Source of the DNA: Bradyrhizobium nivariense
Lineage (GTDB): Bacteria > Pseudomonadota > Alphaproteobacteria > Rhizobiales > Xanthobacteraceae
Assembly: GCF_029846715.1 (NCBI RefSeq)
Contig: NZ_JARVWW010000016.1
Location: 122,730-186,729 of the forward strand
Reading direction: 5' to 3'
DNA length: 64,000 nt
Numbering within the stretch: position 1 is the stretch's first letter; every line of letters starts with the position of its first letter. Positions 46,153 to 55,378 of the stretch are shown piece after piece. Below the pieces are notes generated by a model. That model ran no database searches, had not been told where the DNA came from, and was given only the letters and a program-made list of their open reading frames with translations. The position numbers and the translations under genes were made by a program.

Positions 46153-46728
46153 ATGGCAATTTTCCTGATCCTTGCGCCCTATGGCGCCTACACTCTCCTG
46201 ATGCTGGTGACATCGGCCACTATCAGCGTGTTCGTGGCCTCGGCAATCTGCCTCGCCACCGTCGCGATCGATGTCGTGCGCGGCCGCTCGGTGAAGATCC
46301 TGGCCATGGGCTCGGCGATGCTGTTCGCCGCAATCGGCCTTCACCTCGCGCTGTTCGACCCGGCGCTCGGCACGCTCGGTGTCAAGCTGTCGGTCGACAT
46401 CGGCATCTTCGTCATCTCGCTCGGCTCGATGCTGGTCCGCCGTCCCTTCACGCTGCAATACGCGCTCGAGTCCGTGCCAGCCGAGACCGCGGCGATGCCC
46501 GGCTTTCTCTATGCCAATTACGTCATCACCGGCGCATGGACCGCGGCTGCGCTGTTGATGGCGGCCGCCAATCTCGTGCTGCTCTATGTCCCCGGCCTGC
46601 CGCTCTGGTCGAGCCTTGCGGTCGCCTTCGCCGCCCGCAACAGCGCGATCTACTTCACAAAATGGTATCCCGAGTATCGCCAGGTCAAGTACGGTACGCC
46701 GGCCAGCGCACTTCGCCACACTCGCTGA
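46153..46728 (+). CDS. Polytopic membrane protein
   Basis: The 191-residue protein has about five or six transmembrane helices (FLILAPYGAYTLLMLVTSAT, FVASAICLATVAIDVV, ISLGSMLV, and GAWTAAALLMAAANLVLLYV). It is first in a unit under the TetR operator and 12 bases before the septation-protein-A-like gene. The function is unknown. Confidence 0.75.
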   Translation: MAIFLILAPYGAYTLLMLVTSATISVFVASAICLATVAIDVVRGRSVKILAMGSAMLFAAIGLHLALFDPALGTLGVKLSVDIGIFVISLGSMLVRRPFTLQYALESVPAETAAMPGFLYANYVITGAWTAAALLMAAANLVLLYVPGLPLWSSLAVAFAARNSAIYFTKWYPEYRQVKYGTPASALRHTR

Positions 46729-46740
46729 ACAGGATCGACG

Positions 46741-47295
46741 ATGAAGGACGTATTCGCCCGCCTCGCCTCCGACTTCCTCTCCGCCATCGTCTTCCTGGTC
46801 ATCTACCTCATCACCGACAACGTCGTCCTGGCAACGTCGGTGGCGATTGCCGGTGCGATCGCGCAAGTGATCTACGCCCGCGTCAGGGGGCACAAGCTGA
46901 GCTACATGACCTATGCCAGCGTCGCGCTCGTCGTGGTGCTGGGCACCGTCACGCTGCTGACCAACGATCCCCGCTTCATGCTGGCAAAGCCCTCGATCGC
47001 GCATTTCGCGATCGGCGCCATCATGCTCAAGCGCGGCTGGATGCTGCGCTACATGCCGCCGATCGTCGTCGAGACCGTCCCGGAATATGTGACGGCCGCG
47101 GGCTATGCCTGGGCGGTGCTGATGTTCGTGATCGGCGTCGGCATGATCGCGGTCGCCTCCACAGGCGATCTGAAGCTGTGGGCGTTCTACATCACGGTGG
47201 TCGCAGGCGGCGCCAAGATCCTCGCCTTTGCCGTGCAGTATGTCGTGCTTCGCCTCATCGTCACCAGCCGACGGCGCGCCGCCGCCCGCGCCTAA
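46741..47295 (+). CDS. YciB/IspZ (septation protein A)-like membrane protein
   Basis: The 184-residue protein has five predicted helices, with DFLSAIVFLVIYLITDNVVL, a GHKLSYMTYASVALVVVLGT block and LKRGWMLRYMPP, which resemble YciB. YciB helps envelope homeostasis and division. It starts 12 bases after 46153 in the same TetR-controlled unit. Whether it is the housekeeping copy is unknown. Confidence 0.75.
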   Translation: MKDVFARLASDFLSAIVFLVIYLITDNVVLATSVAIAGAIAQVIYARVRGHKLSYMTYASVALVVVLGTVTLLTNDPRFMLAKPSIAHFAIGAIMLKRGWMLRYMPPIVVETVPEYVTAAGYAWAVLMFVIGVGMIAVASTGDLKLWAFYITVVAGGAKILAFAVQYVVLRLIVTSRRRAAARA

Positions 47296-47400
47296 ATGCC
47301 TCCAACGGAGCGTTAGGCAGCTGCTGCGAGTTGCGCTATACGCTCGGCCCGGGACTGGCCCGCGGATCGTCGCGGTCCGCCGGGATCTTGGGAGACGCGA

Positions 47401-47697
47401 ATGGCCGTGGACGGCAACTGGACTCTGACCATGACGACGCCCATGGGCGAGCGCAAGGCGACGCTGAGCCTGACGGCTGCCGGCGGCGCGCTCGCGGGCA
47501 CGCAGGGTGCGGAAGGCAATACCGCCGAGATTTTCGACGGCACCGTCAGCGGCGACAACGTCTCCTGGAAGGTCTCGATCACCAACCCCATGCCGCTCAC
47601 GCTCGAATTCACCGGCACGGTCTCCGGCGACAGCATCAGCGGCGAGATGGGCATCGGCCCGATGGGCAGCTTCCCGTTCACGGGCGCCCGCGCGTAA
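47401..47697 (+). CDS. Small beta-rich conserved protein
   Basis: The 98-residue protein starts AVDGNWTLTMTTPMGERKAT and has alternating Thr/Ser/Val-rich strands and Gly turns (GTVSGDSISGEMGIGPMGSF), a small beta-barrel or lipocalin-like strand pattern. No signal peptide. It is common beside Bradyrhizobium envelope genes. The function is unknown. Confidence 0.65.
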   Translation: MAVDGNWTLTMTTPMGERKATLSLTAAGGALAGTQGAEGNTAEIFDGTVSGDNVSWKVSITNPMPLTLEFTGTVSGDSISGEMGIGPMGSFPFTGARA

Positions 47698-47712
47698 GGG
47701 GGCCCTGCAATA

Positions 47713-48633
47713 ATGCGCGCACTAGGTCTCATCGCGGCGACGATCCTGTGTGTCGCGACACAAGCGGCGCGCGCTGAGGAGACCGAACCGGCGTGGCGCG
47801 CAAGCGCGCTCGCCATGGTACCGGCAGGCTATGTCGCCGGCACAGCCTTTCGAACCGAAGGCTTGACGGGCGACCTCGCCGTCTATCCGGCGACATCGAA
47901 CGATCCGAAGTCACCGGCAAGCGTGTTCGCTGCGCGCCAGGCTCTCGTAGTCTTGCTGACGCCGGATGCGACACGCGCAGTCTCGGCCGAATTGAAGCCG
48001 CGCACCGGGCCAGATCCGGACAATGACGACACCGATTTCGCAAAGCTGCACGCCGATCTGGCCGCCAAGCGCTCAACGCTGCCTGAGGGCACCGAGCCCT
48101 GCGATCTCGGCGCCTGGTCCATCGACAAGGATCCGAACGGACTCAACGTGCGCGCCGAGCCGTCGGCAAAGGCGCGCGTGCTCGGCACACTGCCGCCGCC
48201 CTACCGGCTGAAGTTAGGGGGCAGTGAGAACACGCCCGATGGCGGCTGGCTTACCGAATTCCGCATCATCGGCTCTAGGGACGGCTGGTTTCTGATCGAA
48301 GGCGCCAAGCCGCCAGGCAAGGACTACGAGGACGACAAGAAATATCCGCGCAATGCGCCGAAGCCCTATGCCGGACGCGGCTGGGTCGCCTCCAACAAGG
48401 TCGGCGCGTCCTACGCCAATGGCGCGACACGCATGGGCGGCCTGTTCCAGGCGCCCTTCGTCGACGCCCAGTGGACACCGGCGCAACGTGAGCTCGGCGG
48501 CGCGATCGACACCGATGGCGGCCCGAAGCGCATCTTTGCCTGCAGCGGCCTCTGGGGCCTGGTCGAGAGCCAGGACGGCGTGCGCGGCTGGTGGCGCGGG
48601 CTGTGCTCCAACCAGGTCACGAATTGCAATTGA
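47713..48633 (+). CDS. Secreted SH3-domain-like protein
   Basis: The 306-residue protein has a signal peptide (ALGLIAATILCVATQAARAE) and a bacterial SH3-like region (about 140-230, DPNGLNVRAEPSAKARVLGT), typical of cell-wall-associated proteins. ARVLGTLPPPYRLKLGG is the end of the repeat. Cysteines (EPCDLGAWS, IFACSGLWG and GLCSNQVTNC) may pair. The function is unknown. Confidence 0.75.
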   Translation: MRALGLIAATILCVATQAARAEETEPAWRASALAMVPAGYVAGTAFRTEGLTGDLAVYPATSNDPKSPASVFAARQALVVLLTPDATRAVSAELKPRTGPDPDNDDTDFAKLHADLAAKRSTLPEGTEPCDLGAWSIDKDPNGLNVRAEPSAKARVLGTLPPPYRLKLGGSENTPDGGWLTEFRIIGSRDGWFLIEGAKPPGKDYEDDKKYPRNAPKPYAGRGWVASNKVGASYANGATRMGGLFQAPFVDAQWTPAQRELGGAIDTDGGPKRIFACSGLWGLVESQDGVRGWWRGLCSNQVTNCN

Positions 48634-48654
48634 GCGAGCGAGGTGAGACCGCTG

Positions 48655-48800
48655 TGTCCCGGACGCGGTGCAGCACGTAGCGCTGCTCCGCAGACCGGGA
48701 CCCATGCCGCCACGTGGACCCCGGACCTGCAGCGCATCACCATAGCGCGTCGAAGACGCGCGTGAACGCGCTTATGGTGCTGCGCAGCGTCCGGGGAACA
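48655..48800. repeat. Palindromic intergenic repeat
   Basis: GTCCCGGACGC near 48656 is inverted as GCGTCCGGGGAAC near 48787, with inner CACCATAGCGCG / CGCGCTTATGGTG arms. It is a Bradyrhizobium-type repeat between convergent genes. Confidence 0.6.
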
Positions 48801-48805
48801 TGACC

Positions 48806-50476
48806 TCAGCCCAGATTCAACTCCTTGAAGAAGTCGTTGCCCTTGTCGTCGATGATGATGAAGGCGGGGAAGTCGACGACCTCGATGCGCCAGATCGCTT
48901 CCATGCCGAGCTCGGGATATTCGAGCACCTCGACCTTCTTGATGCAGTGCTCGGCAAGATTCGCCGCGGCACCGCCGATCGAGCCGAGATAGAAGCCGCC
49001 GTACTTCTTGCAGGCCTCGCGCACGGCCGGCGCGCGATTGCCCTTGGCGACCATCACCATCGAGCCGCCGGCGGCCTGGAACTGATCGACGAAGGAATCC
49101 ATGCGGCCAGCGGTGGTCGGGCCGAACGCACCGGAGGCGTAGCCCTCGGGCGTCTTGGCGGGGCCGGCGTAATACACCGGGTGGTTCTTGAAATAGTCCG
49201 GCAGCGGCTCGCCTCTCTCAAGGCGCTCGCGCAGCTTGGCATGCGCGGAGTCACGCGCGACGATCATGGTGCCGGTCATCGAGACCCGCGTCTTGGTCGG
49301 GTATTTCGAGAACGTCGCCAGGATATCCTTCATCGGCTGGTTGAGGTCGATCTTGACGACCTCGCCGCCGAGCGACTGCTCGACCTGCGGCAGATATTGC
49401 GCCGGGTTGTGCTCGAGCTCTTCGAGATAGACGCCGTCCTTCGTGATCTTGCCGAGCACCTGGCGATCGGCCGAGCAGGAGACGCCGAGCCCGATCGGGA
49501 GCGAGGCGCCATGACGCGGCATGCGGATCACGCGGACGTCGTGGCAGAAATACTTGCCGCCGAACTGCGCGCCCACTCCCAGGCTTTGCGTCATCTTGTG
49601 GATTTCCTGCTCCATCTCGACGTCGCGGAAGGCGTTGCCGTCAGGCGAGCCGTGCGTCGGCAGCGCATCGAGATAGCGGGCGGAGGCAAGCTTCACCGTC
49701 TTCATGCAGAGCTCGGCCGAGGTGCCGCCGATCACGATGGCGAGGTGATAAGGCGGGCACGCCGCGGTGCCCAGCGTCAGGATCTTCTCCTTGAGGAAGG
49801 CGAGCAGCCGGTCCTTGGTCAGCACCGAGGGTGTCGCCTGGAACAGGAAGCTCTTGTTGGCGCTGCCGCCGCCCTTCGCCATGAACATGAACTTGTAGGC
49901 CGAATCTACTTCGGGAGAGCCGCCCTCGGCGTAGATCTCGCATTGCGCCGGCATGTTGTTGGCGGTGTTCTTCTCCTCGTACATCGACAACGGAGCGACC
50001 TGCGAGTAGCGCAGATTGCGGCGGAGGTAAGCATCGCGCGCGCCTTCCGACAGTGCCGCCTCGTCGTCGCCATCGCTGATGACGTTGCAGCCCTTCTTGC
50101 CCATGATGATCGCGGTGCCGGTGTCCTGGCACATCGGCAGCACACCGCCGGCCGCGATGTTCGCGTTCTTCAAAAAGTCCAGCGCGACGAACTTGTCGTT
50201 GGGGCTCGCCTCGCCGTCCTCCAGGATCGCGCGGAGCTGCTTCAGATGACCCGGCCGCAGATAGTGGTTGATGTCGCCAAAGGCCGCTTCCGACAGTGCC
50301 CGCAGCGCCTCACGCGACACCACCAGCATGTCTTTCCCCAAAACCTTCTCGACCCGCACGCCCTCGGCCGTGATCTTCTTGTAGGGCGTCTCGTCCTTGC
50401 CAAGCGGGAATAGCGGGGTGTGCTTGTAGGGCGGAACGGGCTTTGACGGGTCGGGGAAGGCGGTGGGAGCGTTCAT
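48806..50476 (-). CDS. Fumarate hydratase, class I (Fe-S)
   Basis: The 556-residue enzyme hydrates fumarate to malate. It belongs to the oxygen-sensitive class I type, with cluster cysteines in LPMCQDTGTA, TAACPPYHLA and VSCSADRQ. IYAEGGSPEVD and the C-terminal GFYLGSIGGAAANLAEHCIK are family blocks. ATG 50476 is the start; an upstream frame to 50521 is unlikely. It is not a class II fumC; a fumarase C may exist elsewhere. Confidence 0.92.
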   Translation of the reverse strand: MNAPTAFPDPSKPVPPYKHTPLFPLGKDETPYKKITAEGVRVEKVLGKDMLVVSREALRALSEAAFGDINHYLRPGHLKQLRAILEDGEASPNDKFVALDFLKNANIAAGGVLPMCQDTGTAIIMGKKGCNVISDGDDEAALSEGARDAYLRRNLRYSQVAPLSMYEEKNTANNMPAQCEIYAEGGSPEVDSAYKFMFMAKGGGSANKSFLFQATPSVLTKDRLLAFLKEKILTLGTAACPPYHLAIVIGGTSAELCMKTVKLASARYLDALPTHGSPDGNAFRDVEMEQEIHKMTQSLGVGAQFGGKYFCHDVRVIRMPRHGASLPIGLGVSCSADRQVLGKITKDGVYLEELEHNPAQYLPQVEQSLGGEVVKIDLNQPMKDILATFSKYPTKTRVSMTGTMIVARDSAHAKLRERLERGEPLPDYFKNHPVYYAGPAKTPEGYASGAFGPTTAGRMDSFVDQFQAAGGSMVMVAKGNRAPAVREACKKYGGFYLGSIGGAAANLAEHCIKKVEVLEYPELGMEAIWRIEVVDFPAFIIIDDKGNDFFKELNLG

Positions 50477-50700
50477 GGTCTGGAATCTCGGGGTTTTGGA
50501 GCCCTCGTGGGCCTCTAGCATAGAAGCGTTCTAAGCCATTTTCCCACAAATGGAAGGTTTTCGCGTCCCCACAATTGGGATGCGGCCTCCCGCTCCGTGC
50601 GTTCTCGATTGTCCCGATGAAGCACCAGGAACGCTATCGCTACCTCTGATTTTGCGATTTTATGTCCGCAATCGAGCTGGGGAAAAAGGGGGAAATCGAG

Positions 50701-51330
50701 ATGTCAGAAATTACAACGCCATTGGTGAAGTTTAGCGACCAGATCGCCGGCTCCGTCATCAAGGGTTGGGAAGTCGGCGGATATGCGCTTGGCTTGCTCG
50801 TTCTCGCGGCAGCGACCTTGGTGATGGCTTGTCTCTTGGCTCTTTCCGGACACGAGCAGCCTGCAATTGCGTTTCTCTTGTTGGGGTCCGCGGTAATCGT
50901 GTTTGTGGGGTACAACTTCTATGTGAAGGCCATTATCCCAGCAAAGAGGGCCACTGAACGTCTCGAACAGAGCGGCCCCATGATCGACACCGTGCAGGAG
51001 ATGGCGATCCTCCTGACCGAGATAATCTCCCAACTGAACGACTACGCCCTCTTGAATACGGAAGCGATCGTTTCAACGGTCGAGGGCGTGAAGGAACGAA
51101 TCGCCAGGCTGCCGGGCGGCAGCCTGCTGATTGGTTCAAGCTACTTCGCCAAGGGAGAGAACCTGGCAAAGGGCGTGCGCCAGGTCGCGGCAAGTTCGCG
51201 CAGCGTTGTCGCAGACGTTCGCGATTCCATCACCAAGGCCGACGTGTCGCGGATTGGCGGGCATCTGAAGGATTTGAAGCAGTTGAAGCAAACAATTGAA
51301 AAAGAGCTTCTCAGCGCCCAGGGCGCCTAA
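50701..51330 (+). CDS. Membrane protein with coiled C-terminus
   Basis: The 209-residue protein has two N-terminal helices (GGYALGLLVLAAATLVMACL and IAFLLLGSAVIVFVGYNFYV) and a long cytoplasmic helix-rich tail (QEMAILLTEIISQLNDYALL ... LKQLKQTIEKELLSAQ). The layout resembles small membrane-anchored coiled-coil proteins. ATG 50701 follows GGGGGAAAT. It lies upstream of 51422. The function is unknown. Confidence 0.65.
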   Translation: MSEITTPLVKFSDQIAGSVIKGWEVGGYALGLLVLAAATLVMACLLALSGHEQPAIAFLLLGSAVIVFVGYNFYVKAIIPAKRATERLEQSGPMIDTVQEMAILLTEIISQLNDYALLNTEAIVSTVEGVKERIARLPGGSLLIGSSYFAKGENLAKGVRQVAASSRSVVADVRDSITKADVSRIGGHLKDLKQLKQTIEKELLSAQGA

Positions 51331-51421
51331 ACAGCGCAACCGTTCGCAAATAGGCCTGATCGGAGGTCTTGCATGGCCTCGGAGTACAGGCTTTTATGCG
51401 GCCTCCAAGGGGCTTTTCATC

Positions 51422-51901
51422 ATGATTTTCAAACCGAACGTCCGCGGCGCGATCCTGGTCGCCGCCGCCATCACCGGCCTTGTGACCGTCGCCTCGCCCT
51501 CCCGCGCGGACCAGTGCGACGACATCGCAAAGCAGCTCGCCAGCGGCATCGACAAGCTGAAGGTCAACTTCAAGGCTTCCAACATCATCTATCTCACCCA
51601 CCCGGCGGCGAAGGAGCTCTCGCTCGGCTGCCGCGCGCAGGGGAAGACCTACTCCAACGAGCTCTATGCCAAGGGCGACCGCAAGCCGACCCCGCAGTTC
51701 TATGAACTGGTCGGATCCGCGGCGGCGCTCACCTTCACAGTGCCGAAGGACGACACCACGAAAGGCGCCACGCGCTGCCTGAAGCGCATGGGCCTGCTCC
51801 GCGGCGACAAGGTGTCGATGCGCTTCAAGCGCCTCAACATGGAATGCTCCCGCACCAAGACGGAAGCGTCGATCGCGATCACACGTCCGAAGGACGAGTA
51901 G
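51422..51901 (+). CDS. Secreted hypothetical protein
   Basis: The 159-residue protein has a signal peptide (RGAILVAAAITGLVTVASPS) and cysteines (DQCDDIAKQL, LGCRAQGK, ATRCLKRM, MECSRTK), probably disulfide-bonded. The C-terminal RSRTKTEAS-like strand (here RTKTEASIAITRPKDE) ends it. ATG 51422. The function is unknown. Confidence 0.7.
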   Translation: MIFKPNVRGAILVAAAITGLVTVASPSRADQCDDIAKQLASGIDKLKVNFKASNIIYLTHPAAKELSLGCRAQGKTYSNELYAKGDRKPTPQFYELVGSAAALTFTVPKDDTTKGATRCLKRMGLLRGDKVSMRFKRLNMECSRTKTEASIAITRPKDE

Positions 51902-52096
51902 GCGCGGCTCGCTCTTGCCGCGCGAGTGGCGACGCACGTGGCGCGCCGCCACTCACCACACACTCCGTCATTGCGGATGCCGGCGCAAAAGGGCGCATCT
52001 CACGCACCAGATCCTTCGCATTTTAGCGATCGCCTTGAAGGAAATTTCGCTCCTCGCGGCCCAGGGTCAATTGTTTCAATGTGTGAGGATTTGTGG

Positions 52097-52270
52097 ATGA
52101 GCGTTTCTACCGTTGCGCCGCCGCCGATCGCGATCGTGGTGCCGAGCTACGACACGACCAAGCAGCAGGACGATCAGGCCAAGACCAAGGACAACGACCC
52201 GACCTATAAGCCGCCGCCGCCTGCGCCGCTGCCGCCGGGTCAGGGTACACGGATCGATCAGCTCGCCTGA
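52097..52270 (+). CDS. Small proline-rich protein
   Basis: The 57-residue protein (MSVSTVAPPPIAIVVPSYDT ...) has a polyproline run (YKPPPPAPLPPG) and a charged centre (KQQDDQAKTKDND). GTGAGGA precedes ATG 52097; ATG 52079 is possible. A terminator hairpin follows at 52293-52313. It is a small rhizobial family of unknown function. Confidence 0.55.
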   Translation: MSVSTVAPPPIAIVVPSYDTTKQQDDQAKTKDNDPTYKPPPPAPLPPGQGTRIDQLA

Positions 52271-52292
52271 TCAGGTTTGCGAGAGGTGAAAC

Positions 52293-52318
52293 GCCCGATC
52301 CGCTCGATCGGGCCTTTC
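52293..52318 (+). terminator. Terminator after the proline-rich gene
   Basis: GCCCGATC (52293-52300) and GATCGGGC (52306-52313) form an 8-bp stem with CTTTC after it. Confidence 0.65.
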
Positions 52319-52386
52319 GCGCGTCCGGCCGCATCTTTGCCGGATAGCGGGACCAATATCGTGCGCGTCAATCCTGGGACCTGCGC

Positions 52387-53061
52387 ATGATCGCAAGACT
52401 GCTGTTGCAGAGCACGATCACCACCGTCGCGATGGGCGCGCTGCTGTTCGCGGCCGCCGGCACCCTGAATTGGCCTTCGGCCTGGGTGTTCCTCGCGACC
52501 TCCGCCCTGCTCGGCCCGCTCTGCGGCTGGTGGCTTTATCGGGTGGACCCCGCACTGCTCGCCGAACGTCTGCGGCCGGTCCTGCAAAAGGACCAGCCCG
52601 CTGCCGACAAGGTGTTCATGACCGTCTTCGTCGTCGCGATGCTGGTCTGGCTGGCCGCGATGGGGCTCGACCGGCGTACGCTATCCTCCGACATGCCGAT
52701 GGCGCTGCAGATGCTCGGCCTTGCACTGTTCCTGCTCTCGACGCTGTTCATCCTCTGGGTCTTTCGCGAGAACTCGTTCGCGGCGCCCGTGGTGAAGCTG
52801 CAAGCCGAGCGCGCGCAGCGCGTGATCTCGACGGGGCCTTACGCGCATGTGCGCCATCCCATGTACAGCGGCATGATCCTGTTCTTCGCCGGCGTGCCGC
52901 TGCTTCTGGGCTCATGGTGGGGACTTCTGATGGTGCCGCTCCTCCTCGTATTGTTTGCGGCCCGCATTCGCATTGAGGAGCGCACGTTGCGCGAGGGCCT
53001 GCCGGGCTACTCCGATTATATGACGCGCGTGCGCTATCGCCTGCTGCCCGGCGTGTGGTGA
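52387..53061 (+). CDS. Isoprenylcysteine methyltransferase-family protein
   Basis: The 224-residue polytopic membrane methyltransferase has about five helices and the SAM-binding signature VISTGPYAHVRHPMYSGMIL, then RIRIEERTLREGLPGYSDYM and YRLLPGVW. The family methylates small membrane-associated substrates; here the substrate is unknown. It is a second ICMT-superfamily protein besides mddA at 7608. Confidence 0.82.
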   Translation: MIARLLLQSTITTVAMGALLFAAAGTLNWPSAWVFLATSALLGPLCGWWLYRVDPALLAERLRPVLQKDQPAADKVFMTVFVVAMLVWLAAMGLDRRTLSSDMPMALQMLGLALFLLSTLFILWVFRENSFAAPVVKLQAERAQRVISTGPYAHVRHPMYSGMILFFAGVPLLLGSWWGLLMVPLLLVLFAARIRIEERTLREGLPGYSDYMTRVRYRLLPGVW

Positions 53062-53121
53062 GTGCGCATCATTCTCCTGTGCACTGATCGCGCCCGAAAC
53101 GGCCGGTCCGGAACGGGGGCT

Positions 53122-53171
53122 GCGCGTTTTCTTTACGCGAACCGGTATCCACTTCGCTCGAAAACGCTTTA
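53122..53171. repeat. Rhizobiales palindromic repeat at the 3' end of the GST gene
   Basis: GCGCGTTTTCTTTACGCG, AACCGGTATCCACTTCGC and TCGAAAACGC form a repeat well known in Rhizobiales. It overlaps the gst stop codon (TAA, 53169-53171 complement). Confidence 0.7.
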
Positions 53172-53876
53172 GCCATCCAACTCGCGGTAGCGGCGGAAGA
53201 TGCCCTGCTCGTTGAAGGCAATGCGGCGCTCGCTGTCGAGATAGGCCTTGATGTTCGGCCGCTCGGCAACGCGATCGTGCAGGCGGACGAGGCCCGGGAT
53301 ATCTGCCTCGAACGCCTTCATGCGCTTCGGGAAAGCGTAGCGCAGCCCGTCGACGATCTGGAACAGCGAGAGATCGACATAGGTGAGCTTGCGGCCGGTG
53401 ACATAGGCGCCGCCATTGTCCTGAACGAGCTGTTCGAAATAGCCGAGATATTTCGGCACGCGCTCGCCCCAGAAATCGGCCGTGCGCTTCTTCGCCGGCG
53501 GCTTCTGATCTTCGTAGTAGAGCGAGGGCCCCAGCGGATGATGAGTGTCGTGGATCTCGACCACAAAATCGGTGATCGTCAGCTGGAGCTGGTGCACCCA
53601 GAGTTTTCCGCCTTCCGTCTTCGGCGCAAGGGCGTGGCGGGCGCCGAGATAGAGCAGGATGTTGGCGGTCTGGCCGACGACGAGTTTTCCCGCTTTGAGG
53701 AACGGCGGCGCAAAGGGCGGCGTCCCCTTGTGCGCGTCCATCATCTTCATCATCGCGCTGGTTCCGCGCGGACCACGCGCCACGTCGACGTAAGCCGCGC
53801 CCGCCTCCTCCAGCGCCAGCCGCACATATTCGCCGCGGCCCTGGATCTCAGGCCAATAGTAGAGCTCGTATTTCAT
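53169..53876 (-). CDS. Glutathione S-transferase-like protein
   Basis: The 235-residue protein has a thioredoxin-like N-domain (MKYELYYWPEIQGRGEYVRL, the class with Tyr near the N-terminus) and a helical C-domain (YEDQKPPAKKRTADFWGERV). GQTANILLYLGAR corresponds to the glutathione-binding SxT/QxA-type loop. ATG 53876. The stop codon is within an intergenic repeat. It probably detoxifies electrophiles. Confidence 0.82.
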   Translation of the reverse strand: MKYELYYWPEIQGRGEYVRLALEEAGAAYVDVARGPRGTSAMMKMMDAHKGTPPFAPPFLKAGKLVVGQTANILLYLGARHALAPKTEGGKLWVHQLQLTITDFVVEIHDTHHPLGPSLYYEDQKPPAKKRTADFWGERVPKYLGYFEQLVQDNGGAYVTGRKLTYVDLSLFQIVDGLRYAFPKRMKAFEADIPGLVRLHDRVAERPNIKAYLDSERRIAFNEQGIFRRYRELDG

Positions 53877-53954
53877 GGAAACTGTCCGTGATTGCGTTGC
53901 GGCAGGTGTAGCACGCAACCACGAACTCCATGACGGCGGAGAGAGTTCCGCGCC

Positions 53955-54253
53955 TCAATTCGCCGCAAAACAATACAGCAGGCCGTCGCCGCCCGTGCTC
54001 TTCAGATCGGCCTGCGAGCAGCCGCCGTCGGGGCCGCGCGAGGGATGCGAGCTGTTCCACGATTTCGATGGCTCGTCATCGCAGGCCCTGACGATCGGCG
54101 TGGCCGACGACCGCCACGCCTTGCGTGCTCGACGTCCAGTTCTTGCAGGTCTTGTCGTCACCCGCGGAAAAGCGCCTGCGCCGATGGCGCCGCAAGCAAG
54201 GCCACAGCGAACGCAAGACCTGAAATTGTCACGGATCTCCCGATACGGATCAT
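53955..54253 (-). pseudogene. Frameshifted small secreted protein
   Basis: From ATG 54253, behind a strong GGAGGACAAG site, a signal peptide is encoded (SVTISGLAFAVALLAAPSAQ) and the frame then stops. A second frame gives AGDDKTCKNWTSSTQGVAVV and GHADRQG. A third gives DDEPSKSWNSSHPSRGPDGG and the end KSTGGDGLLYCFAAN. Together they look like one secreted protein of about 98 residues with two frameshifts. The function is unknown. Confidence 0.5.
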
Positions 54254-54397
54254 CTTGTCCTCCAGTTGTGTTTTTCGTTGGCCGCCAGATTTCAACCCGA
54301 TCGCGCCCGCTTATTCCGATGCCGCGATCCGTGACGTCCCAAAAGAAAAAGGCGCCGTGCAATAAGCACGACGCCTTGGTTTCTAAGTCGTCTGCGA

Positions 54398-55378
54398 TCA
54401 ATTGGTCTGCTGGATCGCCGACAATTCCCAGGCGGCGCCCGGACGGCGGGCAAAGGTCCAGACTTCGGTGGCTTCGCCCGGCTGCTCGCTGCCGGCGACA
54501 ATCGCGCCGGTGTTGCGATCCAGCGTCTTGTCAGTGAGCGCGAAGCGCAGCGCCACCGTGGCGTAATCGGTCTCGCCTTCGCGCCAGGATTCCGCGAGGT
54601 CGCCCTGCAACAGCTTCACATTGCTGACCTTGTTGACGACGTTGCGCGCGCGGTTCTGGCCGAGATCCTGCTCGAAATAGGAAACCATTTCCGGCGTCGC
54701 GAGCGTGTGCAGCTTGGCCACGTCCTCGTTGGACCAGGCGGTCTGGACGTCGCCGAGCAGGCGCTCGAACGCCTCATAGTCGTCCGGCTTGATCTCGAGC
54801 GGCGCGTTGTTGGCGCCGAAGCCGAAGCCGCCGCCAAGACCACCAGCAAGACCACCACGATTGTTCGCCTGCGGTCCCGGACCGGCACCGGCGTCAGCAT
54901 TGGCATAGGCCGCCTGCGGGGCGTGGCGGCGCTGCCACCAGGACATCGCCAGCCGAACCACGAGCACCACGAGCGCGATCTGGATGATCAGGCCGATGAT
55001 CGACGACAGGCCGCCGAGGCCGCCGAACAGGCCACCGCCGAACAGCATGCCGAGCAGGCCCGCGCCGAGGAAGCCGGCCGCAAGGCCGCCCAGGAAACCG
55101 CCGCCGCGGCCGAACAGGCCGCCACGCGCGGGTGCGGCGGCGGCCGAGTTCATGCCTGCGCCCGGCTGGGTGTAGGTGCGGTTGAATTGCGAGGTCGAGC
55201 CCGGCGCGGTCGTGGTCGACGGCGGGGCCGAATAGGTCCGCGAGCCGCGCGAACCCGACGACATGCCGCCACCGACGCGCGCGTCGGCGGATGAGATCGC
55301 CAGCGCAGTCGGCAGCGCAAGCGCCAGCACGACGGCCATCGTCTTGAAGAGGCTGCGGGAGCGTTGCGAGAACTTCAT
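54398..55378 (-). CDS. Tim44-like domain protein
   Basis: The 326-residue protein has a signal sequence (TMAVVLALALPTALAISS), a Ser/Thr/Pro/Gly-rich stretch, and Gly-rich hydrophobic helices (GGFLGGLAAGFLGAGLLGML and IIGLIIQIALVVLVVRLAM). The C-terminal Tim44/MgtE-type domain (about 215-326, EIKPDDYEAFERLLGDVQTA ... EVWTFARRP) ends it. It is probably an inner-membrane protein with a periplasmic or cytoplasmic ligand domain. ATG 55378. Confidence 0.82.
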   Translation of the reverse strand: MKFSQRSRSLFKTMAVVLALALPTALAISSADARVGGGMSSGSRGSRTYSAPPSTTTAPGSTSQFNRTYTQPGAGMNSAAAAPARGGLFGRGGGFLGGLAAGFLGAGLLGMLFGGGLFGGLGGLSSIIGLIIQIALVVLVVRLAMSWWQRRHAPQAAYANADAGAGPGPQANNRGGLAGGLGGGFGFGANNAPLEIKPDDYEAFERLLGDVQTAWSNEDVAKLHTLATPEMVSYFEQDLGQNRARNVVNKVSNVKLLQGDLAESWREGETDYATVALRFALTDKTLDRNTGAIVAGSEQPGEATEVWTFARRPGAAWELSAIQQTN

